A DNA stretch of 64,000 nt from Pseudoalteromonas piscicida (GTDB lineage Bacteria > Pseudomonadota > Gammaproteobacteria > Enterobacterales > Alteromonadaceae): contig NZ_CP021647.1 of NCBI RefSeq assembly GCF_002208135.1, forward strand, positions 127,501 through 191,500, read 5' to 3'. A program made the translations under genes and the position numbers. The notes beneath the pieces were generated by a model. The model ran no database searches. It saw only the letters and a list, made by a program, of their open reading frames with translations, and was not told the origin of the DNA. Below are positions 62,627 to 64,000 of the stretch, in pieces; the first letter of the stretch is position 1, and each line of letters begins with the position of its first letter.

Positions 62627-63358
62627 ATGAAACGCCGAACGTTTATGTTTGCTGGTGCAGCACTCACGGTTGCATCAGTCTTACCTCCTGTTAGCTTTGC
62701 TAGACAAAGCTTCACTGCTTCTGGAGTATCTATAGATACAACGGAAAGGCTTCCTGAAAATCTATTGAATGAACTCGGTATTCAAGTACCTATCAGGGAT
62801 GTTCTAAGCCCTTCAGGGGAACGAGTTTCTTTTAAAAAAAGAGCCAATATAATTAGGCGTTACGGAGATTCTCTCTACGTTTACTTCGAGCATGAGAGGG
62901 TGATCAGGGTTTTTGATACCCAGGGTAACCCTGCTTCCAATGAATTGCCTTTACCTAAATACATTAGCGATCTTAAAGATTTTGCTGTAGATCCGACACA
63001 ACAACAGCTTTATTTATTGCAACCTGGAAAGCACCACATAGTGTTAGCCGACTTTAGCGGTGAAATAGTGGGCACTTTTGGTGAGTTCGGAATTGAGCAA
63101 GACTATCAACTTAATGGTCCAAAGAGCATCACCATTGGTAAGTCTAATCAGTTATTTGTTTTGAATTCTGGCAGTTCTAGTATCAAAGTTTTTGAAAGCA
63201 ATGGAGTATTTTTAAAAAACTATACATTGAGTCAAAAGCAAAAACGCACAGTTACAAGTATCGATGGCGCTAATCAGATTATTATCAATGGTGGGAAGTT
63301 TTCAGATCGCCAATGGAAATTAGATCAAAATATTCGCAATTTTATCGAGGTGGACTAA
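62627..63358 (+). CDS. Tat-type exported NHL/beta-propeller-like protein
   Basis: A 243-residue protein with a twin-Arg-like signal (MKRRTFMFAGAALTVASVLP, cleavage near SFA). The mature part has propeller-type repeats: DSLYVYFEHERVIRVFDTQG, FAVDPTQQQLYLLQPGKHH, GPKSITIGKSNQLFVLNSGS, then SSIKVFESNG, as in NHL or six-bladed propellers but with only about four blades visible. It probably acts in the periplasm as a binding or sensing protein. It is divergent from the kinase operon and followed by the hydroxylase gene. Confidence 0.78.
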   Translation: MKRRTFMFAGAALTVASVLPPVSFARQSFTASGVSIDTTERLPENLLNELGIQVPIRDVLSPSGERVSFKKRANIIRRYGDSLYVYFEHERVIRVFDTQGNPASNELPLPKYISDLKDFAVDPTQQQLYLLQPGKHHIVLADFSGEIVGTFGEFGIEQDYQLNGPKSITIGKSNQLFVLNSGSSSIKVFESNGVFLKNYTLSQKQKRTVTSIDGANQIIINGGKFSDRQWKLDQNIRNFIEVD

Positions 63359-63451
63359 GCTGAGTAAGGGCTTGATCGGATTTTACTTTTTTGCCACTTA
63401 AGCAGTTTGGAGCTTGAGTTACGTTAGTTATCTGTGAACTTAAGGATGGTT

Positions 63452-64000
63452 ATGCCATATAGTAAGGAACGGTTAGCTTATTTTAAGCTTCCAATTTTTC
63501 TTGAACATCAACAAGTACTCGACGAGCTAGGGACGCTGAATGAGCTGGCCTGGACTGACCATGTAAATAAAGCAAATTACGACGGCGGCTGGGACGTAGT
63601 TGCGTTGCGTTGTTTGTCAGAGCATTTATCTGCTCACCCGATCTTACAAAACTTTGCGATTGAGTCAGGCACTCACTGGCAAAACCTACCTATATTAGAA
63701 GAAAAGCCGCTACTTAAATCATTTGTTGATAATTTCCCTTGTGAAGTTCTCTCCGTAAGAATAATGCGATTGAAAGCCGGTGCTTTTATAAAACCTCACA
63801 GAGATGGCGGCCTTTGTATCGAAAATGGTGAAGCAAGACTTCATATACCTTTGGTCATCGACACTGCTCTTGAGTTTGTTGTTGATGGTATGCAAGTACC
63901 AATGAAAGAAGGAGAGGTGTGGTACATAAATGCGGACAAAATACACAGTGTCGCTAACCGAGGAAACCTTGATAGAGTCAATATCGTTATTGATTGCAAA
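63452..64000 (+). CDS. Aspartyl/asparaginyl beta-hydroxylase family protein (partial)
   Basis: The first 183 codons are in the window; the end lies beyond 64000. It has the Fe(II)/2OG core of the Asp/Asn beta-hydroxylase family: VLSVRIMRLKAGAFIKPHRD (iron ligands His and Asp in PHRDGG), RLHIPLVID, and the distal iron His and 2OG Arg in KIHSVANRGNLDRVNIVIDC. The ATG at 63452 has AAGGA five bases upstream; an ATG at 63446 is in frame. Members hydroxylate protein or peptide side chains or small molecules. It lies 93 bp after the propeller gene on the same strand. Confidence 0.88.
   Translation, partial: MPYSKERLAYFKLPIFLEHQQVLDELGTLNELAWTDHVNKANYDGGWDVVALRCLSEHLSAHPILQNFAIESGTHWQNLPILEEKPLLKSFVDNFPCEVLSVRIMRLKAGAFIKPHRDGGLCIENGEARLHIPLVIDTALEFVVDGMQVPMKEGEVWYINADKIHSVANRGNLDRVNIVIDCK

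Overview
The window looks like a chromosomal segment of a marine gammaproteobacterium of the order Alteromonadales, most likely Pseudoalteromonas. This is inferred from gene content and order: RlmF beside an rrn operon, adjacent TonB receptors, fadI-fadJ, epmC / NAD-kinase-like / yfcL, a DUF3379 gene behind an ECF sigma gene, and an OsmC-YcaO fusion. The DNA is moderately AT-rich and carries many short interspersed repeats. No database search was possible, so family names rest on motifs and recalled homologues.

Layout. 1-1440: the 3' third of a 23S rRNA gene and two tandem 5S genes, followed by a terminator and a ~185-bp tandem repeat array with REP-like palindromes (to ~1912). 1911-8027: rlmF, an alpha/beta hydrolase, a TPR-sulfotransferase and a large TonB-dependent receptor. 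8560-16154: housekeeping genes (M17 aminopeptidase, pepD, a FabH-type synthase), a RegB/RegA-like two-component pair and three small conserved genes. 16291-20817: a second TonB receptor, a Cys-rich secreted protein, a glycerate-kinase-like P-loop kinase and a Tim44-domain protein. 20963-22195: an ECF sigma factor with a frameshifted DUF3379 partner. 22351-29314: a Bat-type operon (moxR, DUF58, DUF4381, batA, batB/C, batD), in which moxR carries a frameshift in its Walker A motif. 29583-32995: fadI-fadJ behind a FadR-like palindrome. 33011-36178: two copies of a ~267-bp MITE bracket epmC, a NAD-kinase-like gene and yfcL, and a dead GGDEF remnant lies in the same interval. 36218-40964: an Nramp transporter, an HDOD protein, an AbgT transporter and a DUF4336 protein. 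41160-41810: gene debris (IS3 OrfA-like N-terminus, LysR C-terminus). 41847-49760: an outer-membrane protein and a copper/silver efflux operon (Cys/His-rich protein, DUF411, CusC-, CusB- and CusA-like). 49931-53026: a gene behind a sigma-54 promoter, a sulfotransferase, a GNAT and a PhyH-type dioxygenase. 53293-55473: OsmC-YcaO.

The most unusual region is 55507-64000. A 1313-residue protein fuses a Ser/Thr kinase, a degenerate class III cyclase domain, a STAND-like ATPase and a TPR-type tail. It heads a tightly packed four-gene operon with an exported CxxCH protein and two proteins I do not recognise. Divergent from it are a Tat-like exported beta-propeller-type protein and an aspartyl/asparaginyl beta-hydroxylase cut by the window end. 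The big protein resembles the family named 'TOMM system kinase/cyclase fusion', but no recognisable TOMM precursor or dedicated cyclodehydratase is visible. I treat this as a candidate undescribed signalling/periplasmic system.

Two genes (DUF3379 and moxR) are each broken by what looks like one missing base in a G/C run. That could be real decay or sequencing error.
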